From the NCBI RefSeq assembly GCF_002749615.1, contig NZ_CP024201.1, positions 4,259,001 through 4,323,000 on the forward strand: 64,000 bases of DNA. Reading direction: 5' to 3'. Made by a program: the position numbers and the translations under genes. The notes beneath the pieces were generated by a model that had not been told where the DNA came from, did not search any database, and saw only the letters and a program-made list of their open reading frames with translations. Within the stretch, counting starts at the first letter, position 1. Every line of letters begins with the position of its first letter. Origin of the DNA: Caulobacter mirabilis. Lineage in GTDB: Bacteria; Pseudomonadota; Alphaproteobacteria; Caulobacterales; Caulobacteraceae. Below are positions 62,925-64,000 of the stretch, in pieces.

Positions 62925-62954
62925 GCTCCGGCCGGTGAGACGCGGACCGGAGCC
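62925..62954 (-). terminator. Hairpin immediately after the exoprotein 2 stop
   Basis: GGCTCCGG (62925-62932) and CCGGAGCC (62947-62954) make an 8-bp stem with a 14-base loop, 6 bp after the stop. There is no T-tract on the minus strand, so this may protect the mRNA end or weaken readthrough into SapC rather than stop transcription fully. Confidence 0.4.
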
Positions 62955-62960
62955 GAGTTC

Positions 62961-64000
62961 CTATTTCTTCTTCTGGCGGTCCTCGCCGGGCTCCTCGCCG
63001 AACGAGACGACGGAGCCGGTCAGGATGGTCTGGGTCACGGTGCGCAGCTTTTCGACCTCGGCGCTCATGTCGAAGGCCTTCTCCAGCGCGTCGTCCTCGG
63101 CCGACTGGGCGAAGTTCTCCAGGTTGATCGGCCCCAGTTCGGCCTTCTCGGTGTTGAGCTCGACATTGGTCACGCCGCCGACCGTGATGTTGTCCAGTCC
63201 GCGGATCTCCAAGGCCCCGACGAACAGGTCGCGCGAGGCCCGGATGCCCGCGTCGCCGGCGTTGACGATGCCGTTGAACGCATAGAGGTCGACGTCCCCG
63301 CCCGGCGTGCCGTCCACCCGGTTGAGGGTGGCGATGCCGGCGCCGTTCGGCAGGCCCGAACGGACCATCCGGGTGACCGCGTTGTTGTCGACCGGATAGA
63401 CCACGGGCGGGATCGACAGCGAGGTCTTGCGCCCCTTGCCGGCGTCGATGTTGCCGAACGACGACCAGATCAGGATGTCCCCGTCGTCCGCCGTCATGGT
63501 CCGGCTCTGGTTGACGATGTAGTCGCCGTAGGTCAGCGCGTTGATGTTGCCGCGATCCTGGCTGAGCACGCCGGAGGCTGCCGGGTCGGTGTTGCTGACG
63601 CTGAGGCTGGCCAGCTGCACCAGGCCGCCGGGAACCAGCAGCTCGATGTCGCCGCCGCCGTCGGCCCGCACCTGGCTGTTGCTCATGATCAGGTCGCCGA
63701 ACCAGCGCGCCTCGCCGGCCTCCTTGGCTTCGCCCGGTTTCCGCTGGGCGCCCGGGAACAGCTTGCCGACGGCCGCATAGCCGCGGGACGGGTCGCCCGA
63801 CCGGGTGTTGGACGGGTCGGTGTCCCGCGAATGGCCCACCGCCTCGCGGCCCGCCGTCTTGATCTCGGCGAACAGGATGCGGGTGGCCAGGCCCTGCTTC
63901 TTGGCCGGATCGAGGTCGGCCAGCCAGGCGACGGCGGCGTCGTAGTCGGCCTTGCTGATCTTCGAGATCAACGCGCCGCGCGCGATCGGCTTGCCCTTGT
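62961..64000 (-). CDS. Second filamentous-haemagglutinin-like exoprotein, C-terminal part (runs off the window)
   Basis: The last 346 or so residues of a larger protein; the frame stays open through the right edge with no start needed inside the window. It aligns with the end of the 4444-residue protein: shared features are GNINAL or GDIDVY turns, DGDILIWSSFGNIDAGKG versus DLMMWSAEGDINAGRG, NGAGIATLN versus GAGIATLN, and GDVDLYAFNGIVNAGDAGIR versus GDVDLIAPLGTIDAGEAGIR, the DUF3739-type end. It ends in a charged tail (GEEPGEDRQKKK). SapC follows downstream. Confidence 0.86.
   Translation of the reverse strand, partial: KGKPIARGALISKISKADYDAAVAWLADLDPAKKQGLATRILFAEIKTAGREAVGHSRDTDPSNTRSGDPSRGYAAVGKLFPGAQRKPGEAKEAGEARWFGDLIMSNSQVRADGGGDIELLVPGGLVQLASLSVSNTDPAASGVLSQDRGNINALTYGDYIVNQSRTMTADDGDILIWSSFGNIDAGKGRKTSLSIPPVVYPVDNNAVTRMVRSGLPNGAGIATLNRVDGTPGGDVDLYAFNGIVNAGDAGIRASRDLFVGALEIRGLDNITVGGVTNVELNTEKAELGPINLENFAQSAEDDALEKAFDMSAEVEKLRTVTQTILTGSVVSFGEEPGEDRQKKK

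Overview
The window reads as chromosomal DNA of a high-GC alphaproteobacterium, most likely of the Caulobacterales (Caulobacter/Phenylobacterium-like). This rests on the strong G/C third-position bias, the cpa-type Flp/Tad pilus genes, several TonB-dependent receptors, SapC proteins, FecI/FecR pairs and MetNIQ. The species is inferred from gene content only. No rRNA, tRNA, CRISPR array, insertion sequence or phage gene was seen.

Layout. 1-2720 (minus): the end of a Tad pilus locus, cpaB-cpaC-cpaE, with cpaE cut by the window edge. 2856-4640 (minus): guanine deaminase and a DUF983 membrane protein. 4714-6093 (plus): a divergent MocR-type regulator with a repeat-rich operator in front of it. 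6271-10109 (plus): metN-metI-metQ and a DAACS symporter, closed by a clear terminator.

10279-35376 (minus) is the most unusual part. In transcription order this 25-kb block holds an STN-TonB_C periplasmic protein, a TonB protein, an ECF sigma factor, its FecR, a TpsB/FhaC-type transporter, a DUF2341-LamG-ExbB fusion, ExbD, a second TonB, a Porin_5-type porin, a small secreted protein, a 4444-residue filamentous-haemagglutinin-like exoprotein, SapC, an OmpH/Skp-like chaperone and a last small TonB_C-like protein. Gene order and overlapping start/stop codons suggest one coordinated unit: a two-partner secretion system carrying its own proton-driven Exb/Ton motor, periplasmic chaperone and cell-surface-signalling regulators. 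A second exoprotein C-terminus plus SapC lies at the right edge (61977-64000), so the core module is duplicated.

35493-42627 (plus): a second FecI-FecR system driving an STN-containing TonB-dependent receptor, inside a glycan-type module (glycosyltransferase, deacetylase-like protein) bracketed by two paralogous methyltransferases. 42760-53220: a catabolic region with TetR, MaoC, GPH-type transporter, acyl-CoA synthetase, crotonase, CocE-type hydrolase, TonB-dependent receptor and a double-TetR regulator; its two divergent promoter regions share a 15-bp palindromic operator. 53221-58167 (plus): TonB-dependent receptor, PhoD and a class A acid phosphatase, with 11-bp-phased Pho-box-like repeats upstream. 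58164-61912 (minus): fdhD-mobA and a YdeP-type molybdopterin oxidoreductase.
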